A stretch of 64,000 nucleotides of DNA from Dichetophora obliterata (lineage: Eukaryota > Arthropoda > Insecta > Diptera > Sciomyzidae). Shown piece by piece: positions 12,098-22,397 of the stretch. The translations under genes and the position numbers were made by a program. The notes under the pieces are model-generated. The model worked only from the letters and a program-made list of their open reading frames with translations. It did no database searches and had not been told where the DNA came from. Location of the stretch: the NCBI GenBank assembly GCA_963920525.1, contig OY986438.1, positions 189,046,962-189,110,961 of the forward strand. The letters run 5' to 3'. Numbering within the stretch: position 1 is the first letter of the stretch; the number at the start of each line of letters is the position of its first letter.

Positions 12098-12121
12098 TAC
12101 CTAAGCGCTACCTAAACGGTG
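12098..12121 (-). repeat. right terminal inverted repeat of the TTAA element
   Basis: Perfect 24-bp inverted partner of 9513-9536, followed directly by TTAA. The identity breaks at base 25 on both ends, so the TIR length is well defined. Confidence 0.9.
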
Positions 12122-12125
12122 TTAA

Positions 12126-12630
12126 CCCTTGGACAAACACATGGTTCTGGCCAGGCATATTTCATTTTTGAGCGTTAATTAAACATACAAGACATTAAAC
12201 ATGACAAGAGCTACAATGTGAATTCAATGCAGATGTTTGCTTCCAGGTAGTTTTTTGATAGAAGTTTTTTTAATTTTACCAGCTTGAGAATTTTTATTAG
12301 AATGCACTTACTGTCAGTGAAGGTACAGTGCACTCACACACTCGGCCTTCTGACTGACAATTATTTACGTTTAAAATTTTGAAATCAATTTTTTTTAAGA
12401 AATCGCTTATTTTCCTTCACTTCAATTGTTTTTTTTTTTACTAACGCTGTTTTTTGAGAAAACCAGATTTTTATTAAAAAGTGAGGTTAAAAAATCTTTT
12501 TTTTTTAATTTTCCCCAATGAGTAAATAAAAATTAACATATTTATATACAGATTTATAGCGTTTTCAAAGGTCTTCTCAACGATACCCATCTCAACCAGA
12601 TCGGATAAGAAATGGGTGAGATATAAGCGA
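12126..12630. other. gene-free spacer between two mobile elements
   Basis: No gene. It contains GACAAGAGCTACAATGTGAA (12201-12220), which resembles in inverted form a short piece of repeat module B (near 9285-9305), so it may be a diverged B remnant. Confidence 0.35.
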
Positions 12631-14690
12631 TTATATTTATTTATTTTTATTTTATTTATTTAGAGAAACGTGTTGGTACAATAAGAACCAGGTTCTTTTA
12701 TAGTACGATATAAGCATTAGCTTGAAAAAAAACAAAAAAAAAACAATAATACTAAACTATACAGTCATAAGAACAAGTATATACTTAAGGTTACGTTAAA
12801 TTTTTAAAAGCAGGAAAGAAAGCTATAATAAATATTAAGTATATTGAATGCTAAATTGAATCACATTGCAATTATTTTTTAAGAATTAATAATATAGAGT
12901 AAAGAATACAGGAAATAGATTAAAATATAGTCATGAAACTATAAAGTAGAGAAGAAAGATAGGATAGAGCGCCTAAAATTACCTCTCCCACTAATCTCTC
13001 TTAACCAACGAGGCAAAGCATTCCACAATTTAATGGCGTTAATGAAAAAAAGATGAGACGAATGTAACGAATAATGCCTAGGGACTATTAAAACATGACT
13101 TCTTCTTGAAAGACAAAACTGGAGTTTTTCAAACAAGTAGCGAGGTGTTTTTTCATGTATTATTTTATGGAGATACATACAGTTACGAGCACTAAGATAT
13201 GTAGTTAGGTCACATCCAAGTATAGCGTTTCTGAACGTGGAAAGGTGGTCAAATTTTCGCAAACCATATACGTAGCGTGTTGCATAATTAAAAGCAATCT
13301 GTAGTTTTAATTGGGAGGAAGAGTCGAGTTTACTGTACACTGTTTCTGAATATGAAATTAAAGGTAAGATCAATTGTTTTACCAATCTACGTTTTAAATC
13401 AACAGGAGTAACACTGGTAGACATTCTTAAATTACGAAGGACATAATAAACTTTTTGTACAACACTTTTAACGTGGTCAACACAAGACAAAGATGAATTT
13501 ATGACAAAACCAAGGCTTACTGCTTTTGATACCACATTTAACTTGCTAGTTCCTATAAACAGGTCAGGGACATCATCAACACAAGTTTTACTCTTACAGA
13601 TGGGAAGGACATACGATTTGGCAGCATTGAGTTGAAGCCCATTACATTTAGCCCATTCATCAATGATACTGAGATCTTCATTCAACCTGATGCACAGATC
13701 ATCAAGAAGCCCAGTTCGCCGAGACAGATAGAGCTGGATATCATCAGCGTACGCATGAACAAAAGCGTGCTTACATACATTAAAAATGTCATTGATGAAC
13801 AAAGAAAATAGCAGCGGGCCTAGAATGGAACCTTGTGGGACGCCACTTTGTACAATTTTATACGATGAAAACATTTGACCGACATTGACTCTTTGAATTC
13901 TGTTACATAAATGCTTATTGGCCTAAAATCATTTACACCAGAGGGATTTCGCTTTTTAGCCACAGGTAGAACGGTAGCAATTTTCCACATGTCAGGAAAG
14001 GAAGAAGTTATGAAGCAACTATTTATAATGTGCGTAAGGGGACTAATAATGTAAGGCAGTATAAGTTTAATGAATTTGATGGGAATACCATCTTCCGCGA
14101 CTGCATTAGATTTTATCTGCGATACACAATTCCCAACGTCGAGTTCGTTAACTGTTTCGAACTCGAAAGATTGTTGCATAGTCAGGTTAAAAGTAAGATT
14201 AGGATTATCAGTGCAGGTAACAGAAGTATCGACAAAGAAATTATTTAGGAGTTCAGGATCTTTATTACATTCAGAGCGGTTATTATTACACAAACCAAGT
14301 CTTCTTATGTTGTTCCACAACGTTTTGGTTTGAAGAGACAAATTTAGTTTATTAGAAAAGTAACTAGTCTAATAACACGAACAGATTCATTTCTGGCCAG
14401 TCTAAAGGATTCCCAGTTTTCTGACGATGGTCTAATTCGCCATACTTTCTGCAATTTATTTCTTTTTTTAATACTTGTAACAACATTCTGAGTGAACCAG
14501 GGACAAGAAACATTATTGACAGTTAACACACGAAGAGGAACATGCGTATCAAACAGATATTTTATTGGGACTAGAAGGGAACTGAGTTTATCATTAACAT
14601 TATGGTGAAGCCAACAGTCATTAAAACATAACATAGACGCATCAAGATAAAGGGAAGAATAATTAATATGATTAAAATCACGATATACTC
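12631..14690 (-). mobile_element. 5'-truncated CR1/Daphne-like LINE, copy 1
   Basis: A non-LTR retrotransposon on the minus strand. Its 3' tail is a TAAA/AATAAA-rich run at about 12636-12665, and coding sense runs upstream to about 14634. The endonuclease domain and ORF1 are absent, so the copy is 5' truncated, as is usual for target-primed reverse transcription. About 300 bp of RT sequence are deleted internally. No target duplication was identified. Related in sequence to the copies at 54.0-56.2 kb and 62.0-64.0 kb. Confidence 0.8.
12939..14634 (-). pseudogene. LINE reverse transcriptase pseudogene
   Basis: The open segment 14634-14344 is the endonuclease-RT linker, with the conserved CPWFTQNV and KKRNKLQKVWR. 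14341-13820 carries the start of the RT domain (DGIPIKFIKLILPYIISPLTHIIN, WKIATVLPVAKK, NDFRPISI). 13874-12939 carries GVPQGSILGPLLF, the catalytic HAYADDIQLY, the thumb, and a C-terminal tail ending SHLFFINAIKLWNALPRWL. Compared with the copy at 54-56 kb, about 95 residues between FRPISI and GVPQGS are missing, including the first catalytic Asp motif (FDS), and the frame changes at the junction (near 13900-13920). It cannot make an active RT. Confidence 0.85.
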
Positions 14691-15180
14691 AAGTTATAAA
14701 TGCCTATATCTCAAGAAGTAAGATCGACCCCCTTAAAAAAACTTTGAGGTTTTAATCAGTGCTGTAAGCCCCACCAGGCCAAAGAAAATTGGCACATTTT
14801 TCATAAAGTAAATTTGTTCGTAAAAGCGGAAAATGAAAAAAACGCTTTTTGGGCCATTTTTCGCTCATTTTTTAAAGCTTTTTTACAATTTCGACCTTGA
14901 AGATAAAGTTTATTTTTATTTTATATATTCACAATTTTTTTCTTTATGATAAGATCTACAACTTTGCCTCAGAGAGTAAATCAAAATTCCGAACGGTTTG
15001 CAAGATATGAGCTTGAGAAAATGATTATTTTTTTGCAAAATACACCGAGGCCCCACATCTTTGGGGCCCCATAAAAAAAAACCGGGAGGACTTTGGGTAA
15101 AACTGGGAGACAGGGGTCTTGTTTTTGGTCTTTTATCACGTAGTGCTGTCCGTATATGGTTATTTTTTTCGTGTTGCACT
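14691..15180 (-). repeat. repeat module B, copy 2 (inverted)
   Basis: The reverse complement aligns with copy 1 at 9070-9440. Shared blocks are CCGAGGCCCCACATCTTTGG, GGAGGACTTTGGGTAAAACT, GAGACAGGGGTCTT and TCTTTTATCACGTAGTG. This copy extends further on the side next to the LINE, with GCCTGGTGGGGCTTACAGCA readable on the minus strand. Confidence 0.7.
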
Positions 15181-15520
15181 GTGTAAGTGGAAAATGAGGC
15201 TAGATACCGATAAAATAAGCTTCATTCATTACCAAAATAAAGCATTAAGCTTTGGAAAGCATTTTCTATATATATTTTACGGGTACATTTTTTAAGCACT
15301 AAAAAATCAAAACCCAATTTTCGAACGGCTATATCTCCTAAACTATAAGAGATAGAGCAAAACTAAGGATGCAGTCCTGTGGCTAGTTGAATGGTGAACA
15401 CTTTGGTATATAAATCTAAGCGGTGTGTCCTAGAGAGAAAAGGGGCTTAATTTGGTCGAAAATGAGGCTAGATATTAACTCATTACTAAAGTAATGCTTT
15501 ACGCTCTTTACGACGCATTT
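15181..15520 (+). repeat. repeat module A, copy 2
   Basis: It shares AGATAGAGCAAAACTAAGGA and AGTTGAATGGTGAACACTTTGG with copy 1 (8841-8910), in direct orientation. It also contains GAAAATGAGGCTAGATA twice (15190 and 15459), each followed by CATTAC/ATTACTAAA-like sequence, so this side holds a small internal duplication. Confidence 0.6.
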
Positions 15521-17590
15521 TTTATAATTATTTAACTACTATTTTATTATGCTATCAAACCAACCAACTGAGTCATCATAACAGCATTACTTTTTTATAC
15601 AATTTTTGGGATTTTACTTCTGACCCAGACAAGCCAAATCACTAGTAAGTAGGACAAAATAAAATAACGAAAATAAAATTAAATCTCCGTAGCTAACACA
15701 AAGTTATCATTTCAACGCATTTATAATAACAAAAGATAAGAGGAAAGCAAAATTAGACCAGGATTGGAATTAAGACATCGCATTCAATAATGGTTCAAAG
15801 TATATGATTAATACTGAATTTTAACCTAACAGTTGCAGTGAATTTTTTGCTAAGGATTAATAGCTGAAAAGAAGCCTTTTTCTGAAATATCATAATCTGC
15901 AAAGTTTATGAAATCATGAAACTAGTATAACCAAATGCTCCAGACTATTTTATATATTTATACTTCAAAGGAAATTCTAGTATTTTTCGAGTTTTACTGT
16001 TCTTAGCAGAAACTTTAATAGCATTAAAATCCTTTGATAATTTTGCCAGAAGCTCTGCAAAGTTAAGGTGTTTTTATTCAGTGCGTTTGCCACATTCAAA
16101 AAACACATGGCTAGAATATTTTTGATGACAATAAAAAAAAACTTTGTTAAAGTAGACCATTAACGTTGATTTTTTTTTGCAGTTTTTCAGTTTAAGACAA
16201 CAAGAGAGATAATAAAAAAATTAAAATAAAATATTGCTGGTTAGAGACTACAAATTTCTCTAAACTGCAAATGTTTTACGTGTTTGCTGATAAGTTTTTC
16301 CGTATGTGTGATTTCTTGTGTTATTATTATTTTTTTTATTTATTTAAAGCTTAACGCGTACGCCATCAGCGGGCTTGCACACACACACATTTACATCAAC
16401 GCAAACGCATCTCTGAAAGGATACAACAAGGACACACTATATAGCATAGTTATAAGCATAAAAGTAAATCCTGCTCACTTGTCGTAGTCAAGCTATTTAA
16501 TCCGGTTGGCGACGAGACGTGTTTTTGCCACTAATACTATGCTGCTGCTGATGCTAGAACATGTGCAAGTGAATGTTTTGGTGTATATGTGTGTGGGTGA
16601 GTTTATCAACGGTTTTGTCTTAGCCTATATGTGTGTGTGTGTGTTTGTTTGCTGGAACTGTAGTTTATGTTGAAGCGTGGCAACTGAATATAGTACTAAA
16701 GGACTTAACTTAACTTTTGGGAGAAAATTGTTGAAAGTCGGTTGTTGGTAGCTCTCACACACACACACACAAATTCCTGACAATGAGTATATTCGTATTG
16801 TAGTTTTGAACATTTCTGTTTAACTTCATCTTTCTGCTGCTCTTTTTTGCTACTGCTGTATGGACAAGTTTGGTGAATATAAAATTGTTAACGAAAGCTG
16901 CTCCCAAGACGATGATTATCTTTGGGTGTATGTATGTGTGTGCGTGTAACATTGCAAGTGGCTGCATGTGTAAAAGTTTAGGTTATAAGTGTTTGCAATT
17001 TGGTAAAATAAGGAGACAGCAACAATAAAAACAACAACAATAATAACAACAGCAATTGTCATAATATGAGTAATTTCAGTGTCAACATTTGTGTGGATTA
17101 TTTTTTATTGTTTATTGAATTATGTAGTAAAACCAAAGGATCAACAAGAAAATTTCAAAGACGTGACCAAAGGTTGAACTACAAAAACTCTCAAAGTTTC
17201 ACTTGAGGCAGCCATAGAGCTGCTGTGGTAGTGGTTTTGTAGCATTTCAACTGAAATTGATTACAAAGGAAAACATTTTATGAGCTTTATTACACACCGT
17301 ATAACATCACTTTTTATATAAAAAAAAAACAAGAAGAACATACAATTGAAACTAGAGGTGAATGATAGTAAAGCTGCGTTATCACTTTTTCTCTACTAGA
17401 ATGACAGTATTTTTTTAGATGACCTCGAATTTATAAAACAGGTATTTCTTTCAAGAAATTTATTTTTATACATTAAATTTTTCAAACATGACAGTTTGGG
17501 TATCATATCTATATAGCATTAAATAAAACTGAAGTGCAAAATTGTCTTTTACCAGTAAACTCCAAAAGTACTGTGCCAGTTTTTATGAAA
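15521..17590. other. gene-free, host-like non-coding DNA with microsatellites
   Basis: No gene recognised. GT runs occur at about 16628-16643 and CA runs at 16755-16772 and 16378-16389. CAACAA-rich tracts occur at 17020-17055. Open frames here are produced by these repeats. Confidence 0.5.
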
Positions 17591-17599
17591 AAAAAAAAG

Positions 17600-17730
17600 T
17601 ATAGCAGTGAAGGGACTGCCGACCGAAGCGAAAACCTATATATAAAATATTAGTATTCCCTGGAAGACTTTGTCCTGCCACGGACCGCTTTACTGCTTTA
17701 TAAAAATGTTCATGCTAATCGGAAAAACTT
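17600..17730 (+). repeat. ~130-bp repeat D, copy 1
   Basis: It is nearly identical to the reverse complement of 21543-21673. Shared blocks are ACTGCCGACCGAAGCG, AAAACCTATATATAAAATAT, TAGTATTCCCTGGAAGAC and CACGGACCGC. The core is bounded by TATAGCAGTGA and its near-inverse TTTACTGCTTTATA, like a very short MITE with TA-type ends. Similarity continues past that end (TTCATGCTAAT). Confidence 0.7.
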
Positions 17731-18504
17731 TTTATATTTTCACTCCCTTAGTCTTTGATTATATCTTACAAAATATTTTTTATTTAGATAGCATTTTTAT
17801 TTTATAATTACACCAAACTATGTTATTACATTTAAATTGAATATTGCTGATATAAAAATAAAGTACAGTGAGCACTATTGAATGAAAAATAATCCTCATA
17901 AAATAAAATAAATTTTCTATTGTTTTATATATGATATTTTGTTTGATTCGTTTTGAAGTCTCTTTTAATGCCAGCATTTGAGATCTTGCTACAAGGAAAA
18001 CAGAACACACAGCAAGCAAAATGCAGTTTATTTTCTGCCCCCGATTCGGTTCTTCCATACATCCGGTTCATCATTAATGCACATCATTTTCCTCTTTTAT
18101 CATTTCATTATATTTTAAATTACGGGTATTAATATAAAAAACAGAGTAACACCTAAGCAAAAATATAAATTAAACTTATTTAAATAATTAATATACACAT
18201 AAAATAAGTATACATAGAATTTGTATTTACATAAATTTCATTGAATTTCATTTACATTATTTTCGCTGCTTGCGTTAATAATTGAATTATATTTTAAAAA
18301 AGATACTATAGGCGTATGGTAGCTGAAATAAGAAACTAAAAATTTTTGCACGATGCAGTCCCAGGTATGATAAAATTGTTATTAGGTAGCCTTGACAACT
18401 ACTTATTTTCTCACGAGCATTTCACACAACAGAAAACAATATAAAGTGCGTGTGTCACACTCATTGGCAGCTTTCAGCGGCGTCAATATTTGGCAACGGT
18501 TTTT
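17731..18504. other. gene-free; contains repeat E copy 1
   Basis: AT-rich. At about 17955-18055 lies repeat E (GAGATCTTGCTACAAGG, AGCAAGCAAAATGCAG, TTTTCTGCCCCCGATTCGGT), which recurs in direct orientation at about 19935-20030 (AGATCTTGCTAGCAGG, AGCAAGCAAAGTGCTG). Confidence 0.5.
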
Positions 18505-18610
18505 GAAGTGAAAACTTCTTTAGGCGCGTTGAACGATTTTGGTAGAGGGTAAATCTTTGATTTGCGTCATCGTGTTTTTCCGAGGAACTCTCGTCATCAA
18601 TACAGACAGC
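18505..18610 (+). repeat. direct repeat F, copy 1
   Basis: It starts GAAGTGAAAACTTCTTTAGG and ends TCATCAATACAGACAGC. Copy 2 at 19775-19886 is nearly identical. Each copy opens with the small palindrome GAAGTGAAAACTTC. The two copies bracket the foldback palindrome. Confidence 0.75.
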
Positions 18611-19170
18611 AAAGATAACGAGATAGGAAACATAGAAAACATAACCTCAAAAATGTTTGCATGTATTTGTGCATAAAAAAATTCAACAATGATCGTCACT
18701 CTTGTTCTTAATCGGCCGCAAGCTTACAAATAAATCACTTGGCAACTCCTGATATTAATGCATATAATCTGTAACCACTTTTCACACTTGTTGTATTTGT
18801 CAGTGGCTTTTTATTTTCACCACTGCGGCATTTTATATTCAGAGTTGTCAACTATGGCTGTGTGTCAATCGGAAAGTTTTCATTCGTGGTAGGATAGAAA
18901 ATATCAAGTTGAATAAAATTTGTGTGTGTTGACAAGACAAATAAATTTGTCTTTTTTGCTGTGTCAAATGGACGATGAAATTTTGACAATTACATATTTT
19001 TACGTTTCACATTGCGGTCGTGTTTTAGCGCAAATATTTAATTTAATTTGCATTTTATTAAATTCGCGACATATTTAATTCTAGTGCTTGTACTTGCAAC
19101 TTATTTCGTAATCTTGTAATATTGTTAAATTAAAAAACTTAAAAAATAATAAAATAATAAAAAAATATAA
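18611..19170. other. gene-free spacer
   Basis: No gene or repeat recognised. Bracketed by repeat F copy 1 and the foldback palindrome. Confidence 0.4.
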
Positions 19171-19765
19171 CGAAAGTGCTTGAGTTTGTGTGTGCGTGTG
19201 TGTGGGCCAACGATCTCCCGGTGCATCAGCAAGTGCAGCAAAGTTAAATTGACTTTCTTTGCTGGCGTACGTCCTCCAAGTGCCACCACCAGCAAGTGCA
19301 GTGCAAAATTTGCTGCTAGCCAACATCCTCCAAGTGCCATCACCAGCAGCACAAGCAAGTGCAGCGCAAATTTCCTGATTCTTTTGCTTGCCAATGTTTT
19401 CCGAGAGTCGCCACGAGCAGCACCAGCAAGTGCAGCACAATTCACTTGACTGGTCAACTCTCCAATATTTCAGAAGCACCATTTCAGCATGTCTCAAGCG
19501 CAGAGGCAAATTTCTGCCATTATACTCCGGCGTGAATTAAATAAAGTGAAAGCGGAGAATTCGCGCTTCATTTGCTTGTGCTGCTGGTGATGGCACTTGG
19601 AGGATGTTAGCTAGCAACAAATTTTGCACTGCACTTACTTGTGCTGCTGGTGGTGGCACTTGGAGGACGTTCACCAGCCAATTTAAGGAAGCCAATTTCA
19701 CTTTGCTGCACTTGCTAATGCACCGGGAGATCGTTGGCCCACACACACAAACTCTAGCACTTTCG
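19171..19765. mobile_element. foldback-like palindromic element
   Basis: A 595-bp imperfect palindrome. The left arm (about 19171-19375) starts CGAAAGTGCTTGAGTTTGTG. The right arm (about 19560-19765), read on the minus strand, starts CGAAAGTGCTAGAGTTTGTG. Both arms share GGGCCAACGATCTCCCGGTG and are built of subrepeats of about 60 bp carrying CATCCTCCAAGTGCCA, CACCAGCAGCACAAG and AAGTGCAGTGCAAAATTTG. Long inverted arms made of tandem subrepeats are the hallmark of foldback (FB/Galileo-type) elements. No transposase is present. All open frames across it on both strands are by-products of the repeats. Confidence 0.65.
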
Positions 19766-19774
19766 GTATTTTTA

Positions 19775-19886
19775 GAAGTGAAAACTTCTTTAGGCGCGTT
19801 GAACGATTTTGGTAGAGGATTAATCTTTGGTATGCGTCATCGTCATCGTCATTTTGCGAGTAACTCTCGTCATCAATACAGACAGC
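19775..19886 (+). repeat. direct repeat F, copy 2
   Basis: The partner of 18505-18610, starting nine bases after the foldback palindrome. It has an added GTCATCGTCATC expansion relative to copy 1. Confidence 0.75.
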
Positions 19887-19899
19887 GAGTAGGTTTTTA

Positions 19900-20144
19900 A
19901 ATGACGCTCTTGGATCTTGACTACCAGGCGCTCAGCAAATGTAGCAAGATCTTGCTAGCAGGCAAACAGAAAAAATAGCAAGCAAAGTGCTGTATATTTT
20001 CCGCCGCCAATTCGGTTCATCCCCTTTAACGCTGCGCAACCACTGGGATCTTGTCATTCTCTTTGCGTTGTTGTTGTAGATTTGCTTGGTAGTTATTGTT
20101 GTTTTAGTTAATTTAAGCTTTAATTTTGTTGTAGATGTTTATTT
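19900..20144 (+). repeat. repeats G and E, second copies
   Basis: ACGCTCTTGGATCTTGACTA followed by CCAGGCGCTCAGC (19902-19934) recurs at 21926-21960 with two changes (repeat G). It is followed by the second copy of repeat E (to about 20030). The rest is TTGTTG-rich spacer. Confidence 0.5.
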
Positions 20145-20271
20145 GTAGCTACAGTCAGCATATGACATCGAACTATTTTAGAAAACAGGTTATACATATG
20201 AATTAAAGATATATAATATTGGTAAAACTATTTGTTTTAGTAAAAGTGTTACCGTATCGGATATACATATA

Positions 20272-20791
20272 TCTTAATATATAAAAGGCAAGCACGATGC
20301 TCCGTGTCCAATATCTTTCAAACTGTTTAGCCTAAAAGTATGCACAGAAATATATTTGATACTTATCAGTGACAATATTGGGTTTTCACAATAGTACGTT
20401 TTTGATCTAACTTCCTCTTTTATTCATCCTTTTATAAAAAAGTTATGACTAATTTTATAAAATTTTTTTGAGTCGATTTGAGTCGATTGTACCAAAAAAT
20501 ATTGTACCGGCCACCTGAGTTGCTACGTATATGAAGATTGCAAGGCCAGTTTTTAAAGTTTTGTATGACTATGATTGTAACCAAACTCGACTTTTTGCAC
20601 TTTTACACTTAAACTAATTTTTCAACTCTGCTTCAATACGTAAAGTGTTATTTAAAGTGGTACATTTGTATTTTGCAAAAATCAAGTGAGTAAAAAATCA
20701 AACTTTTAAAAGAGATAAACATTGCTTTCGGCAAATGGCTCCAAAAGGGAATTGTGCGAAGGACCTGTCGTAGGACAGGCTTTTATACTAG
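20272..20791 (+). mobile_element. 520-bp non-autonomous Helitron
   Basis: It begins TCTTAATATATAAAAGGCAA after an A, and ends with the hairpin CCTGTCGTAGGACAGG followed by TTTTATACTAG and a T. The 5' TC, the 3' hairpin about ten bases before CTAG, and insertion between A and T are diagnostic Helitron features. No RepHel coding sequence is present. The autonomous Helitron at 37334-42489 has a similar 5' TATATATAAAA stretch but a different 3' hairpin, so it is not obviously the direct parent. Confidence 0.75.
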
Positions 20792-20840
20792 TATCTATCT
20801 ATATCTATCTATACATATCTACACATATATATTTCATATA
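20792..20840 (+). repeat. TATC/TATA microsatellite
   Basis: ATCTATCTATATCTATCTAT and variants follow directly after the Helitron end. Confidence 0.7.
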
Positions 20841-21542
20841 TATGAACTAGTTAGCTCATTGAGAAGTAAATTTAAGGAGTATTTATGTATATTTATATAA
20901 TATCAATTACGTATAAACCTGCAAAATAAATTAATATTTTTAGTAGAAATTGGTTAACAAAAGTCTGCTTATCCTAAGCATTCTATTTTTTAAACTGTTT
21001 AGCATAAATTTCTTATATGAATTAAATATAATTTATATGCTATAGATATTTCTTAATATTTAATATTCTATTTTTAATAAACAACGCAATATAGATATGG
21101 TGCACATGTATATTGTGTTAGTGTTATGATATAAATAAGCTTTAATTTTTTACATTAATTCAATAATGAAATTATTTAAATAAATTACTTTAATTATATG
21201 TATTTCTGATATGGTAACACTTTTGCTTAAAATAAATAGTTTCAGTAATATATAAAAAATTTAATAAATTGCTATAAGCTCTTAACAAAAATAATTCTAA
21301 TTTCATATGCCGACTGTAGCTACACAATTAGAATTCACAACTTCTACAAAAAATTCCCAGCTAACTGCGCCAACAGCAATTACCAAGGAAATCTACAAAC
21401 AAGGACGCACAGAGAAGAACAAGATCATAGCGGAACTTTTAGAAATTTTTGAATTTCATCCTACATGTAGCTGCAGTATGAGCTTTCGCACATCCTACAT
21501 GTCCGTCCGACCTGTCAAATCCCTCCTACATGTAGGATAGTC

Positions 21543-21673
21543 CCAAGCCCCTTATTAGCATGAAAATTCTTGTATAGCAGTAAGGCGGTCCGTGGTAGGA
21601 CAACGTCTTCCAGGGAATACTAATATTTTATATATAGGTTTTCGCTTCGGTCGGCAGTCCCCTCACTGCTATA
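21543..21673 (-). repeat. ~130-bp repeat D, copy 2 (inverted)
   Basis: The inverted partner of 17600-17730, starting TATAGCAGTAAGGCGGTCCG at 21573 and ending CACTGCTATA. The TIR-like ends are better preserved here than in copy 1. Confidence 0.7.
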
Positions 21674-22397
21674 CTTTTTTTTTTAAATTTGAGTGAGAAA
21701 CCTTTGCAATTAAATGATCCATTCACAACAGGTGACTCCTCTGAATGCGGCCAATGTGTGTGACACACATTCTCTATTTTGTTTTCTTTTGTTTGACATT
21801 CGATGTTTGAAATACGAAATGTACTCTAACCTATTACTTATTATACCATGGTCCCAGTCAGAGAATATGCTGGCGACATTTATAAAACTACAAATGTTCT
21901 TATATTGGTCATGAAACTCAAACACACGCTCTTGGATATTGGCTACCAGGCGCTCAGCTTTTTTCGTTTGACATGATTTTGACAGAATTGTAGGTATTGT
22001 CGAAAAGAAATCAAAACAAACTCAGAATATAAGGGGTACTTTTTAACGTCTCTCCGTATCGAGCCTACCTGGGGCTGAATTACAGCATCCGCCCAAGTAA
22101 CAATTTTAGCCATATATTAATTCTTGCAGAGCTTATAGTGCTATCTTATATAGCAGCAAGCTTCAACTATAGCTTTAGTAGCGCTACTAAAGCTCTTGCA
22201 GAGTATATATAAGGCTACTTTCTTGAGTTTAAAAGCACTATTTTTGCTTCATATGGATAGTAGAAGTAGCTGTCAACTTTTAAAATAGTTCCTGTCAAAC
22301 CTTAATAAGAGCTCTTGCAAAGCTCTTTTTTCTTATTCGTTTAAGTATGTATGTGTTAAAAATAAACCCAAAAAATATATAAAATTTGACAAGTGTT
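21674..22397. other. gene-free; small repeats and a 24-bp palindrome
   Basis: It contains repeat G copy 2 (21926-21960), a perfect 24-bp palindrome at 22171-22194 centred on GTAGCGCTAC, and three copies of a TCTTGCA[G/A]AG motif near 22125, 22195 and 22315. No gene seen. Confidence 0.5.

Larger units (their letters stand above)
9513..12121 (-). mobile_element. TTAA-flanked DNA transposon of unclassified superfamily
   Basis: A complete 2609-bp element. Both ends carry a perfect 24-bp TIR (9513-9536 and 12098-12121) beginning CACCGTTTAGGTAGCGC, flanked on each side by TTAA (9509-9512 and 12122-12125), which is the expected target duplication. The minus strand encodes a three-exon gene ending shortly inside the left TIR. 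TTAA duplications are known for piggyBac, Kolobok and Sola3 elements, but the protein does not look like piggyBac and I cannot place it. It inserted next to repeat module B. Three lesions in the gene make this copy non-autonomous. Confidence 0.85.
20145..21323. mobile_element. non-autonomous TIR element (GTAGCTACAGTC ends)
   Basis: The left end at 20145 and the reverse complement of the right end at 21323 both read GTAGCTACAGTC[A/G]GCATATGA. Weaker identity continues to about 36 bp. If TA is the target, the element starts CAGTC, like many Tc1/mariner-type MITEs. The interior is AT-rich and non-coding and carries a nested Helitron (20272-20791). The 77-codon frame at 21307 overlaps the right TIR and is not a gene. 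Confidence 0.7.

Noticed and set aside
16755..16967. 70-codon minus-strand frame
   Set aside because: Spans CA/GT microsatellite sequence and has no recognisable domain.
19081..19900. Overlapping open frames of 70-142 codons on both strands
   Set aside because: They are translations of the foldback palindrome and its tandem subrepeats, with no independent coding signal.
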